Source of the DNA: an uncultured Dialister sp.
GTDB lineage: Bacteria; Bacillota; Negativicutes; Veillonellales; Dialisteraceae
Direction of reading: 5' to 3'
DNA length: 64,000 nt
Assembly (NCBI GenBank): GCA_902462205.1
Contig: CABQAR010000001.1
Coordinates: forward strand, 186,001 to 250,000
Below the pieces are notes generated by a model that saw only the letters and a list, made by a program, of their open reading frames with translations, did not search any database and had not been told where the DNA came from. Positions 18,308 to 25,561 of the stretch are shown piece after piece; position 1 is the first letter of the stretch, and every line of letters begins with the position of its first letter. The translations under genes were made by a program, and so were the position numbers.

Positions 18308-18365
18308 AAAATAAGTACAGACGGGATGGAAGTATATCCAACCGTATGTGCTTATTTTTGTTTTA
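18308..18365 (+). terminator. intrinsic terminator in the gap before rny
   Basis: AAATAAGTACAGACGG pairs with CCGTATGTGCTTATTT (wobble and minor mismatch), with an inner TGGA/TCCA helix, followed by TTTGTTTT. The gap from 18266 to 18576 otherwise holds AT-rich sequence and the rny promoter. Confidence 0.8.
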
Positions 18366-18462
18366 TGGCTATATAAAAGAATGGGCTCCGGTTTGCCTGT
18401 CAGAAACGGGATACATATTAAAAATTTGCCGAATGCGCCGGTTTTTTCAGAATCGCGCCATC

Positions 18463-18491
18463 TTGACAATAAAATCTAAAAATTCTAAAAT
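18463..18491 (+). promoter_or_regulatory. consensus promoter of rny
   Basis: TTGACA (18463-18468), 17 nt, TAAAAT (18486-18491). It is one of the best promoters in the window. The transcript would carry about 80 nt of leader before the rny start. Confidence 0.85.
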
Positions 18492-18500
18492 TAAATCAGT

Positions 18501-18522
18501 CAATCGAGAGATTGTACTTTTT
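18501..18522 (+). promoter_or_regulatory. small hairpin with T-run in the rny leader
   Basis: CAATC-GAGA-GATTG (5-bp stem with a GNRA-type loop) is followed by TAC and six T residues. It lies just after the rny transcription start, so it looks like a weak attenuator or stability hairpin. The stem is short; significance is uncertain. Confidence 0.3.
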
Positions 18523-18576
18523 TAGTGTTTATTCCCTGTTGAAACTAAAATATAAAAAAGAGAAGAGGTGAATTAT

Positions 18577-20151
18577 TTGGACAAAGATGAACTTTTACTT
18601 TATGTAATCATAGCCGGTATTATTGCAGCCATTATCGGTGCCGGCGTCGGATATCTCCTTCGAAAGAGGATAGCGGAAGCGCGCATCGGATCGGCTGAAG
18701 AAAAAGCCGGAATGATCGTGGCAGAAGCAGAAAAGACCAGAGAAAATGCTGTCCGTGAGGCAGAAACCCTGAAAAAAGAGGCTCTGGTACAGACACGTGA
18801 TGAAATACACAAGCTGCGTGAGGATGTAGAGCAGGAAAATAGGGAACGTCGTGACGAGTTACAGCGGTATGAGCAGAGATTGGTTCAGAAAGAAAGCAAT
18901 CTTGATGCAAGAAGCGGTAATTTGGAACAGCGTGAGACATCTTTAGGGAAAAAGGAAAACCAGCTTAAGGCGCAAAAGGAAAAGATAGAAGGGCTGTACG
19001 CTGTGCAGCAGGCAAAGCTGGAAGAAATCTCGCAGCTGTCCCGGGATCAGGCGAAAGAGATGATCCTGGCTCGCGTCAATGATGAGCTGACCCATGAGAA
19101 AGCGGTCCGCATCAGAGAGGCAGAAGAAGAAATCAAGATGACTGCCGATAACAAGGCTCGTGAAATCGTGGCGGCAGCCATTCAGCGAAATGCGGCAGAT
19201 ACGGTTTCAGAAACGACGGTTTCCGTAGTCTCGCTTCCTAATGAAGAAATGAAAGGAAGAATCATCGGGCGTGAAGGCAGAAATATCCGTGCTATTGAAA
19301 CATTGACGGGTGTTGACCTTATTATCGATGATACTCCGGAAGCGGTTATCCTGTCATGCTTCGATCCGATCCGTCGTGAAATCGCACGGCTGTCACTGGA
19401 AAATCTGGTCAAGGATGGGCGAATCCATCCGGCAAGGATTGAAGAGGTGGTTGCCAAGACAAAGAAAGATGTGGATAAGGCAATCCGTGAAGCCGGCGAA
19501 GAAGCAGTACTCCAGTGTGGCATTCGTGGAATTCATCCTGATCTGGTGAAGATATTGGGACGATTGAAATATCGTACCAGCTACGGCCAGAATGTACTTC
19601 AGCATTGTATCGATACTTCCTATTTTTCCGGTATACTTGCAGCAGAAATCGGCGCGGATGCAGATATGGCGAAACGTGCCGGACTGCTTCATGATATCGG
19701 CAAGGCGGTTGACCGTGAACAGGAAGGGACCCATGTCGAGCTGGGTGTCGAACTGGCACAGAAATATCACGAACCGGTGCAGGTTGTCAATGCGATCGCT
19801 TCCCACCATGGGGATACGGAAGCGTCTTGCGTGGAAGCGGTGCTGGTTGCCGCCGCAGATGCTGTTTCGGCAGCAAGGCCGGGGGCAAGAAGGGAGACGC
19901 TTGAAAATTATATTAAGCGTCTGACGAAGCTGGAAGATATCGCTAATTCGTTCCCTGGCGTGTCAAGCTGTTACGCAATCCAGGCGGGACGTGAACTCAG
20001 GGTGATTGTGAAGCCTGAAAAAGTAAGCGAAGACCAGGCAGTAATACTGTCACATGATATTGCACAGAGAATCGAAAAAGAACTGCAGTATCCGGGACAG
20101 GTCAAAGTAGTGATTATCCGTGAGACACGGGCTACAGATTTTGCAAAATGA
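18577..20151 (+). CDS. rny: ribonuclease Y
   Basis: Membrane-anchored endoribonuclease that starts mRNA decay in Firmicutes. The 524-residue protein has an N-terminal membrane anchor (about residues 6-28), a long charged coiled coil (about 35-205), a KH domain ([20 protein letters not shown], about 227-245) and an HD domain with HDIGKAVD near residue 372 and [15 protein letters not shown] lies 6 nt before TTG 18577; the GTG at 18568 overlaps that site, so TTG is the better start. It stands alone between a consensus promoter and a terminator. Confidence 0.95.
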   Translation: MDKDELLLYVIIAGIIAAIIGAGVGYLLRKRIAEARIGSAEEKAGMIVAEAEKTRENAVREAETLKKEALVQTRDEIHKLREDVEQENRERRDELQRYEQRLVQKESNLDARSGNLEQRETSLGKKENQLKAQKEKIEGLYAVQQAKLEEISQLSRDQAKEMILARVNDELTHEKAVRIREAEEEIKMTADNKAREIVAAAIQRNAADTVSETTVSVVSLPNEEMKGRIIGREGRNIRAIETLTGVDLIIDDTPEAVILSCFDPIRREIARLSLENLVKDGRIHPARIEEVVAKTKKDVDKAIREAGEEAVLQCGIRGIHPDLVKILGRLKYRTSYGQNVLQHCIDTSYFSGILAAEIGADADMAKRAGLLHDIGKAVDREQEGTHVELGVELAQKYHEPVQVVNAIASHHGDTEASCVEAVLVAAADAVSAARPGARRETLENYIKRLTKLEDIANSFPGVSSCYAIQAGRELRVIVKPEKVSEDQAVILSHDIAQRIEKELQYPGQVKVVIIRETRATDFAK

Positions 20152-20157
20152 TTTCCG

Positions 20158-20190
20158 AAAGAGAACTCTGCGAAGGGTTCTCTTTTTGCT
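20158..20190 (+). terminator. intrinsic terminator of rny
   Basis: AAAGAGAAC...GGTTCTCTTT stem (10-11 bp with a small internal mismatch) and a GCGA loop, followed by TTTTT. It starts about 6 nt after the rny stop. Confidence 0.85.
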
Positions 20191-20229
20191 TGCCGGAAGA
20201 GTGGAGCCATGCCGTAGAAAATACCTTTG

Positions 20230-20238
20230 TGATATAAT
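20230..20238 (+). promoter_or_regulatory. extended -10 promoter of htrA-rlmH
   Basis: TGATATAAT (TG-N-TATAAT) 54 nt upstream of the htrA start. No strong -35 is present at 17 nt, as is common for extended -10 promoters. Confidence 0.6.
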
Positions 20239-20292
20239 GAAAAACACAATAAAGCAATTAAATATTTTCTGGAAAAAGATATGAGGTATGTC

Positions 20293-21483
20293 ATGGATAG
20301 AGAAGATTTAGACAGGCAGCTCAAGGTGCAGGGGGAGAATGAACAGCAGAAAGTATTGTATTCTCCTAATGGGCGTAAAAAAATTGCAGCTCTTGCGGCA
20401 ACGCTGCTCATGGCAGGCTTGATCGGGGGATGTTTCTTCGGAAATATAGCTCCCGGCGGCAAGGCAGATAATAAAACGGAATCCACCTATACATTTCCGC
20501 AGACAGAGAAAAAGAAAGTGCAGGATTTGCCGACGATCAGGAACACGGCCATTGTTCAGGCGGTTAAAGAGGTGGGGCCTGCAGTTGTCGGGATTACCAC
20601 CCGTGTATACGATAAGGATATTTTCAATCGGCGTGTGGAAGTGGGGCAGAGTGTCGGTTCTGGTGTAATTTTCGATAAAAAGGGATACATTGTAACGAAT
20701 AACCATGTAGTGGCCGGAAGTAAAGACGTCAATGTCTCTTTGTCCAATGGACAGACCGTGCCAGGAAAAGTTGTAGGAACAGATCCGTCAACCGATCTGG
20801 CCGTGGTTAAAATTGATGGAAATGATAATCTGCCGGTGGCGGCTTTTGGCGATTCGGATGCGCTGCAGGCAGGGGAAACTGCGATTGCGATTGGAAATCC
20901 GCTTGGACTTGAATTCCAGGGAACCGTGACTGTCGGCGTTATCAGCGCATTGAACCGTTCTTTGGATGACATAGACCAGAGATTCAAGCTCATACAGACG
21001 GATGCTGCCATCAATCCCGGTAATTCCGGCGGAGCACTGGTTACTGCCGATGGCAAAGTGGTCGGAATTAACAGCGCGAAAATTTCTAAAGAGGGCGTAG
21101 AGGGCATGGGGTTCTCTATTCCCATCAATCAGGCGAAAGGCATCATCGAACAGCTGATTGCCAATGGCAAAGTACAAAGGGCATATTTAGGCGTTTATGC
21201 GGCTGATAAGGATATTGCGGCCCGTTATGGCTACCAGTGGGATCATGATGCAGGAATCCTTGTCATGAAGGTGGCAAAAAACAGTCCGTTGAGCCTGACA
21301 AACGTACGTGTCGGTGATTACATCCTGTCCTTGGATGGAAAAGCGGTGAATACGGTAAAAGACATGAGGGCGATCATTGACAGCCATAAGCCGGGAGACA
21401 GAATCAGCATGACGTATGAACACAATGGAAAAAATACAGATACGGAAGTCCTGTTGGCATCAGCACCCGAGGGTAATGATTAA
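20293..21483 (+). CDS. htrA: HtrA/DegP-type membrane-anchored serine protease
   Basis: Envelope quality-control protease. The 396-residue protein has a short cytoplasmic N-terminus, one signal-anchor segment (about residues 32-48), a trypsin-like domain with the triad His138 (TNNHVV), Asp168 (STDLAVVKI) and Ser245 (NPGNSGGAL), and a single C-terminal PDZ domain (about 300-390). One PDZ and a membrane anchor make it DegS/Firmicutes HtrA-like rather than a soluble two-PDZ DegP. GAGG 6 nt before ATG 20293 decides the start over ATG 20281. rlmH follows with a TAATG overlap, as in many Firmicutes. Confidence 0.95.
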   Translation: MDREDLDRQLKVQGENEQQKVLYSPNGRKKIAALAATLLMAGLIGGCFFGNIAPGGKADNKTESTYTFPQTEKKKVQDLPTIRNTAIVQAVKEVGPAVVGITTRVYDKDIFNRRVEVGQSVGSGVIFDKKGYIVTNNHVVAGSKDVNVSLSNGQTVPGKVVGTDPSTDLAVVKIDGNDNLPVAAFGDSDALQAGETAIAIGNPLGLEFQGTVTVGVISALNRSLDDIDQRFKLIQTDAAINPGNSGGALVTADGKVVGINSAKISKEGVEGMGFSIPINQAKGIIEQLIANGKVQRAYLGVYAADKDIAARYGYQWDHDAGILVMKVAKNSPLSLTNVRVGDYILSLDGKAVNTVKDMRAIIDSHKPGDRISMTYEHNGKNTDTEVLLASAPEGND

Positions 21484-21962
21484 TGAAGTTCTCCATCCTT
21501 GCTGTCGGGAAAATAAAAGAGAAATGGATGCGTGCCGGAATAGAAGAATACGATAAACGTTTGAAGCCCATTGTGAAAATGGAAGTGGTTGAATATGACG
21601 AAGAAAAGATGCCCGATTCGCCATCTCCTTTGATGAAAGAAAAGGTCATGGAAAAAGAGGGGGAAAAGCTTCTTAAAACGGTAGCTGATTCCGATACCGT
21701 CGTACTTTTGGACACAGCGGGAGAGGAGCTGTCCTCTGAAGAATTGGCGGCATGGATACAGAAACAGACTGTAATGGGAGTCAGCCACTTTTATTTCATG
21801 ATCGGCGGTCCATATGGGAATGGAAGTAACATCAGGAATCGTGCAGACATGAAGATTTCCATGGGGCGGATGACATTTACGCACCAGATGGCAAGGCTGA
21901 TCCTGTTTGAGCAGCTCTACCGGGCGATGAAGATTAATCGCCATGAGCCGTACCACCTATGA
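21483..21962 (+). CDS. rlmH: 23S rRNA pseudouridine-1915 N3-methyltransferase
   Basis: SPOUT-fold methyltransferase that modifies helix 69 of 23S rRNA in the 70S ribosome. The 159-residue length is exact for the family, and the C-terminal knot motifs FMIGGPYGNG, MTFTHQMARLILFEQLYRA and the ending INRHEPYH are diagnostic. Its ATG overlaps the htrA stop, so it is co-transcribed. Confidence 0.96.
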   Translation: MKFSILAVGKIKEKWMRAGIEEYDKRLKPIVKMEVVEYDEEKMPDSPSPLMKEKVMEKEGEKLLKTVADSDTVVLLDTAGEELSSEELAAWIQKQTVMGVSHFYFMIGGPYGNGSNIRNRADMKISMGRMTFTHQMARLILFEQLYRAMKINRHEPYHL

Positions 21963-21983
21963 ATGGGAATTTGCTTTTAACAT

Positions 21984-22012
21984 TTGCGCAGTTTATGGAA
22001 ATTGGTTAAGAT
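21984..22012 (+). promoter_or_regulatory. promoter of the CBS-domain gene
   Basis: TTGCGC (21984-21989), 17 nt, TAAGAT (22007-22012), giving a transcript start about 35 nt before the chosen ATG at 22056. Confidence 0.55.
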
Positions 22013-22055
22013 ACGAATAGATGGATTTGTTTTGAGAATACAGGAGGAATGCTGT

Positions 22056-22559
22056 ATGGATAATCAGAAAATCAAGGCCAAGGATTTCATGACGAAATAT
22101 GTTTTCAGTATTCCGCCTGATGTTACAGTGCAGGAACTGGTCGGATTATTTGTAACGCATCCGGTCAGTGCGGTTCCCGTCGTGGGAGAGGATAACCAGC
22201 TTTTGGGAATTGTTTCTGAAGGCGATCTTCTTTACAAAAAGGTAAAACCGAAAATTCCGCCTTATTTGGATGTTTTGGGCGCCAATATATACTATTGCGG
22301 ATTCGGAAGATACGAGAGGTCATTCAGAAAACTTTTGGCAACAAAAGCGGAAGACCTTATGACGAAAGATGTCCGTTGCGTCACGCCTGAAACAGATATG
22401 GAAACCATTATGAACCTGATGATTGATGAACATTTGAAAACAGTTCCCGTCGTTGAAAAGCCGAACCGTCTGGTGGGAATCATTACAAGACACGATATCC
22501 TTGGGGCCATTGCTGCAACAGAGCTTGAAGAATCGGTCAAAGCCAAATCCGAAGAATAA
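22056..22559 (+). CDS. CBS-pair domain protein
   Basis: A 167-residue protein consisting of two CBS domains (KAKDFMTKYVFSIPPDVTVQEL and AEDLMTKDVRCVTPETDMETI) separated by about 30 residues. CBS pairs bind adenosyl nucleotides and sense energy state. No catalytic domain is attached, so it probably acts on a partner. AGGAGG lies 8 nt before ATG 22056, well inside a longer open frame beginning at 21984, which instead overlaps the predicted promoter. It is monocistronic with its own promoter and terminator. Confidence 0.88.
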   Translation: MDNQKIKAKDFMTKYVFSIPPDVTVQELVGLFVTHPVSAVPVVGEDNQLLGIVSEGDLLYKKVKPKIPPYLDVLGANIYYCGFGRYERSFRKLLATKAEDLMTKDVRCVTPETDMETIMNLMIDEHLKTVPVVEKPNRLVGIITRHDILGAIAATELEESVKAKSEE

Positions 22560-22569
22560 ATAGAATATG

Positions 22570-22598
22570 AAAGGGGCAGCCTGCCTGCCCCTTTTGTG
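22570..22598 (+). terminator. intrinsic terminator of the CBS-domain gene
   Basis: A perfect 10-bp stem AAAGGGGCAG / CTGCCCCTTT with a CCTGC loop and a T-rich tail, 11 nt after the stop codon. Confidence 0.9.
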
Positions 22599-22642
22599 TG
22601 ACTGCTGTCTTGGTGTAATGAAATAATAAAGAAAAGGCTTTC

Positions 22643-22671
22643 TTGAAAACATTTATTTTTTTTGCTATGAT
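22643..22671 (+). promoter_or_regulatory. promoter of murA
   Basis: TTGAAA (22643-22648), 17 nt, TATGAT (22666-22671). The murA start lies about 80 nt downstream, leaving an AT-rich leader. Confidence 0.75.
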
Positions 22672-22757
22672 ACGAATGATTTTTGCCTTATAATGTAAAA
22701 CAGAATATCCTATTCGAATATCTTGAATATTCTTTTATAAATATTGGAGTGATTTTT

Positions 22758-24017
22758 TTGGAAAAGTTGATTATTCACGGGGGAAATCCTCTTCACGGCA
22801 CCGTCCGCGTGTCCAGCGCAAAAAATGCGGTTTTACCGATCATTGTGGCAACGCTTCTTCCGTCTACGCCGGCGACCATTGTTGATGCGCCGAATCTGGA
22901 TGACGTGTCGACGATTTGCAGCGTGCTGGAATCTCTGGGGGTAAGAGTATCTCATGGAGAAGGTCGGATTACTTTTGATGCTTCAGAAGTAAGTAAGACA
23001 GAAGCCTCGTATGATCTGATGAGCCGTATGAGGGCGTCTTTCCTGATCATGGGGCCATTGCTGGCAAAAGTGGGCCATGCGAAAATTGCTCTTCCCGGAG
23101 GATGCATGATTGGCAGCCGGCCGATTGATTTGCACCTAAAGGCATTCGAGGCTATGGGTGCGGAAATCCATGTGGGGAACGGATTCGTGGAGGGACGTGC
23201 TCCCGGCGGATTAAAAGGGAATACCATTTATCTTGACTTCCCGAGCGTCGGCGCAACTGAAAACATTTTGATGGCCGCTGCTACGGCACAGGGGCGTACG
23301 GTCATTGAAAATGCGGCAGAAGAACCTGAAATCGTTGATTTGGTTACTTTCCTGAACAGTATGGGCGCGAATATCAAGGGTGCCGGAACTAATGTTATCC
23401 GTGTTGAAGGAGTGAAAGCATTAAACGGTGTAGAACATACCGTCATTCCCGACCGGATTGAAGCAGGCACGTTTATGATTGCTGCTGCCATGGCCGGTGG
23501 AGATGTCGTTATCTCCAACGTGCTGACCGAACATTTAAAGCCACTTCTTGCAAAGCTGAATGAAGCCGGGATCAAGGTGGTGAAAGATATCGACAGTGTC
23601 AGAGTTATCAGTGACGGGAAGATTCGTTCCACGGATATCAAGACACTCCCTTACCCGGGATTTCCAACTGATTTGCAGGCACAGTTTATGGCACTCATGA
23701 CGGTTGGCGATGGAATCAGCAAGGTGACGGAGACTGTTTTTGAGAACCGTTTCATGCATGTGGGTGAACTGCAGCGAATGGGCGCCTCTATAGAAGTAGA
23801 AGGAAGAACGGCAACTATACAGGGAGTTCCTTTTTTGAAAGGAGCTTTTGTGAGAGCGACAGATCTTCGTGCAGGTGCCGCATTGACGCTGGCAGGACTT
23901 GCTGCTCATGGGCAGACTGAAATCGGGGAATTGCATCATATTGATCGTGGATATGATCATCTGGTGGAGAAGTTGCAGGGGTTAGGAGCTGACATTGTCC
24001 GTGTCAACGAAGACTGA
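22758..24017 (+). CDS. murA: UDP-N-acetylglucosamine 1-carboxyvinyltransferase
   Basis: First committed step of peptidoglycan synthesis, adding enolpyruvate from PEP to UDP-GlcNAc. The 419-residue protein has SSAKNAVLPIIVATLL near the N-terminus and the catalytic cysteine Cys116 in PGGCMIGSRP, the residue alkylated by fosfomycin; its presence predicts sensitivity at the target level. The start is TTG 22758, placed 5 nt after GGAGTGA and giving the family's normal length; the frame's 25 extra upstream residues have no such support. The 3' end overlaps the next gene by 23 bases. Confidence 0.96.
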   Translation: MEKLIIHGGNPLHGTVRVSSAKNAVLPIIVATLLPSTPATIVDAPNLDDVSTICSVLESLGVRVSHGEGRITFDASEVSKTEASYDLMSRMRASFLIMGPLLAKVGHAKIALPGGCMIGSRPIDLHLKAFEAMGAEIHVGNGFVEGRAPGGLKGNTIYLDFPSVGATENILMAAATAQGRTVIENAAEEPEIVDLVTFLNSMGANIKGAGTNVIRVEGVKALNGVEHTVIPDRIEAGTFMIAAAMAGGDVVISNVLTEHLKPLLAKLNEAGIKVVKDIDSVRVISDGKIRSTDIKTLPYPGFPTDLQAQFMALMTVGDGISKVTETVFENRFMHVGELQRMGASIEVEGRTATIQGVPFLKGAFVRATDLRAGAALTLAGLAAHGQTEIGELHHIDRGYDHLVEKLQGLGADIVRVNED

Positions 24018-25092
24018 CGGAAATATTTCCGAGAAAAAGCGACAGACAGCCCAACGCTCTTTTCTGGATTGGATTGGTGCGTTTGGCTCGGAAGACATTG
24101 GAGTGGATTTGGGAACCTCCAATGTTGTCGTCTATGTAAAAAATAAAGGGCTGGTGTTTCCGGAATCTTCCGTCGTTGCCAGAAATGAAGTCACAAAAGA
24201 GATTTTTGCCTATGGCACGAAAGCGGAAGAAATGGAAGGACGTACCCCGCAGGGGATACAGATCATACGTCCTTTAAAGGCAAGCGCTATTGTTGATTAC
24301 AACAGCGCGGCATATCTTTTAAATTCCATTATCAATCGCTCCTACCTCAAGGGGATGTTTTTCCATCCCAGACTTTTGATGTGCGCACCTAAAGGGATTT
24401 CCAGAGTACAACGCAGGGCCTTGCTTGAAGCAGCAGTCGCAGTCGGCGCAAGGAAGACGGTATTGATCGACCAGCCTTTGGCAACGGTGATGGGATTAGG
24501 CGATAGCGGCAGAAAGAGGGAAGGGACCTTCGTCGTTGATATAGGCGGCGGATCTACGAAAATTTCCGTGGTTTCTGATCACGGAGTGGTGGGTAGCCAG
24601 TTTATTTCCGTATCAGGCACTTCAATGGATGAAGAAATCATGAATGTGATTTTGGAGAAATACCATGTCCGCATCGGCCGCAGGGCTGCAGAGATGTTGA
24701 AAATAGCACTGGGAGTGGAATGGGATTTAAAACGCGATGCCCAGGTTTGCGAGGTATGCGGCATATCGACGATGTCAGGCCTTCCGGTGAAAATAGTTGT
24801 TACCGGAGAACATGTCGCACAGGCGTTGAATCCGAATTTATATCAGATATTTTCAGGAATAACGGCGGTTTTGCAAAAGACGCCTCCTGCAATTCTTTCA
24901 GATATAAGAAGGCAGGGAATAATGCTGACCGGTGGAGTTGCCCAGCTTAAAGGGCTCAAGGAATTAATAGAGCATGTAACCGATATGGATGCCCATGTGG
25001 CGGATCATCCATCCTATGTGAATGCGGTTGGCGCCGGATCAGCTCTGGAATATATGGATTATTTTCGTGATTCATTACAGGAATTACACTGA
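23995..25092 (+). CDS. MreB-family actin-like cell-shape protein
   Basis: A 365-residue bacterial actin. Phosphate-1 (GVDLGTSNVVVYV), phosphate-2 (DIGGGSTKISVV) and adenosine (MLTGGVAQLKGL) motifs are all present, and KRDAQVCEVCG replaces the usual loop before the C-terminal part. Compared with typical MreB (about 335-345 residues) it has an N-terminal extension of about 30 residues including FLDWIGAFG, which could be a membrane-binding amphipathic helix. The start is TTG with AGGAG 6 nt upstream, inside the end of murA. No mreC/mreD follow, so it is an Mbl/MreBH-like paralogue or an unlinked mreB. Confidence 0.9.
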   Translation: MSVSTKTDGNISEKKRQTAQRSFLDWIGAFGSEDIGVDLGTSNVVVYVKNKGLVFPESSVVARNEVTKEIFAYGTKAEEMEGRTPQGIQIIRPLKASAIVDYNSAAYLLNSIINRSYLKGMFFHPRLLMCAPKGISRVQRRALLEAAVAVGARKTVLIDQPLATVMGLGDSGRKREGTFVVDIGGGSTKISVVSDHGVVGSQFISVSGTSMDEEIMNVILEKYHVRIGRRAAEMLKIALGVEWDLKRDAQVCEVCGISTMSGLPVKIVVTGEHVAQALNPNLYQIFSGITAVLQKTPPAILSDIRRQGIMLTGGVAQLKGLKELIEHVTDMDAHVADHPSYVNAVGAGSALEYMDYFRDSLQELH

Positions 25093-25097
25093 TCAAA

Positions 25098-25135
25098 GAA
25101 AGGAGGACTATCAATGATAGTTCTCTTTTCTGTTT
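25098..25135 (+). terminator. terminator of murA-mreB
   Basis: GAAAGGAGGACTATC pairs with GATAGTTCTCTTTTC (15 bp with two G-T pairs) around an AAT loop, then TGTTTTG. It begins 6 nt after the stop codon. Confidence 0.85.
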
Positions 25136-25242
25136 TGAAAATGCGCAAGGAGAGATAATTTCCGTAAAATGGTGTGAAAGTGATGAAAAAATGTTAAAAT
25201 AATGAGTAAACTAATTGTTATATAAAAAGTGAGGTTATAAAT

Positions 25243-25542
25243 ATGAAAACTTTAGCGAAGATAGGAGTTGCAGTAGTTGTGGCTGCTTGTATTGCTGGTG
25301 CAGTCAATGTTTACGCAAGCGGAAATATTGAGCATAAATCCATTTTGTCGGGAACGGTAGTTTCTGTGGTTGCGCCCGGAACTGAAGTCCACGAAGGCGA
25401 TGTCCTCGTCATGGTGACCTCTTTGGCCGGCCCGGTTCCAGCGGCACGTGCGGAATCAGACGGAGTTGTAAAGGAAGTCCTTGTAACAAAAGGACAGAAT
25501 CTTGCTAAACAGGATGTGGTTGCCGTTATAGCGGCCCGCTGA
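25243..25542 (+). CDS. exported biotinyl/lipoyl-like domain protein
   Basis: A 99-residue protein with a signal peptide (KIGVAVVVAACIAGAVNVYASG, cut near residue 25) followed by one barrel-sandwich domain. The fold is readable from VVSVVAPGTEVHEGDVLVMV and ESDGVVKEVLVTKGQNLAKQDVVAVI, as in biotin carboxyl carrier domains. The lysine-containing MKM motif is missing; the turn there reads TSLAGPVPA, so it should not be biotinylated. Exported barrel-sandwich units occur in HlyD-type adaptor proteins. GAGG is 9 nt upstream of the ATG. The S55 peptidase gene follows within 20 nt, so the two probably form an operon. Function unknown. Confidence 0.8.
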   Translation: MKTLAKIGVAVVVAACIAGAVNVYASGNIEHKSILSGTVVSVVAPGTEVHEGDVLVMVTSLAGPVPAARAESDGVVKEVLVTKGQNLAKQDVVAVIAAR

Positions 25543-25561
25543 ATGGCTTGGGAGAGTGTGG

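Noticed and set aside
20293..20460. LIGGC in the HtrA N-terminus as a lipobox
   Set aside because: It is preceded by about 30 charged residues, unlike a lipoprotein signal peptide, and HtrA proteins of this type use a signal anchor.
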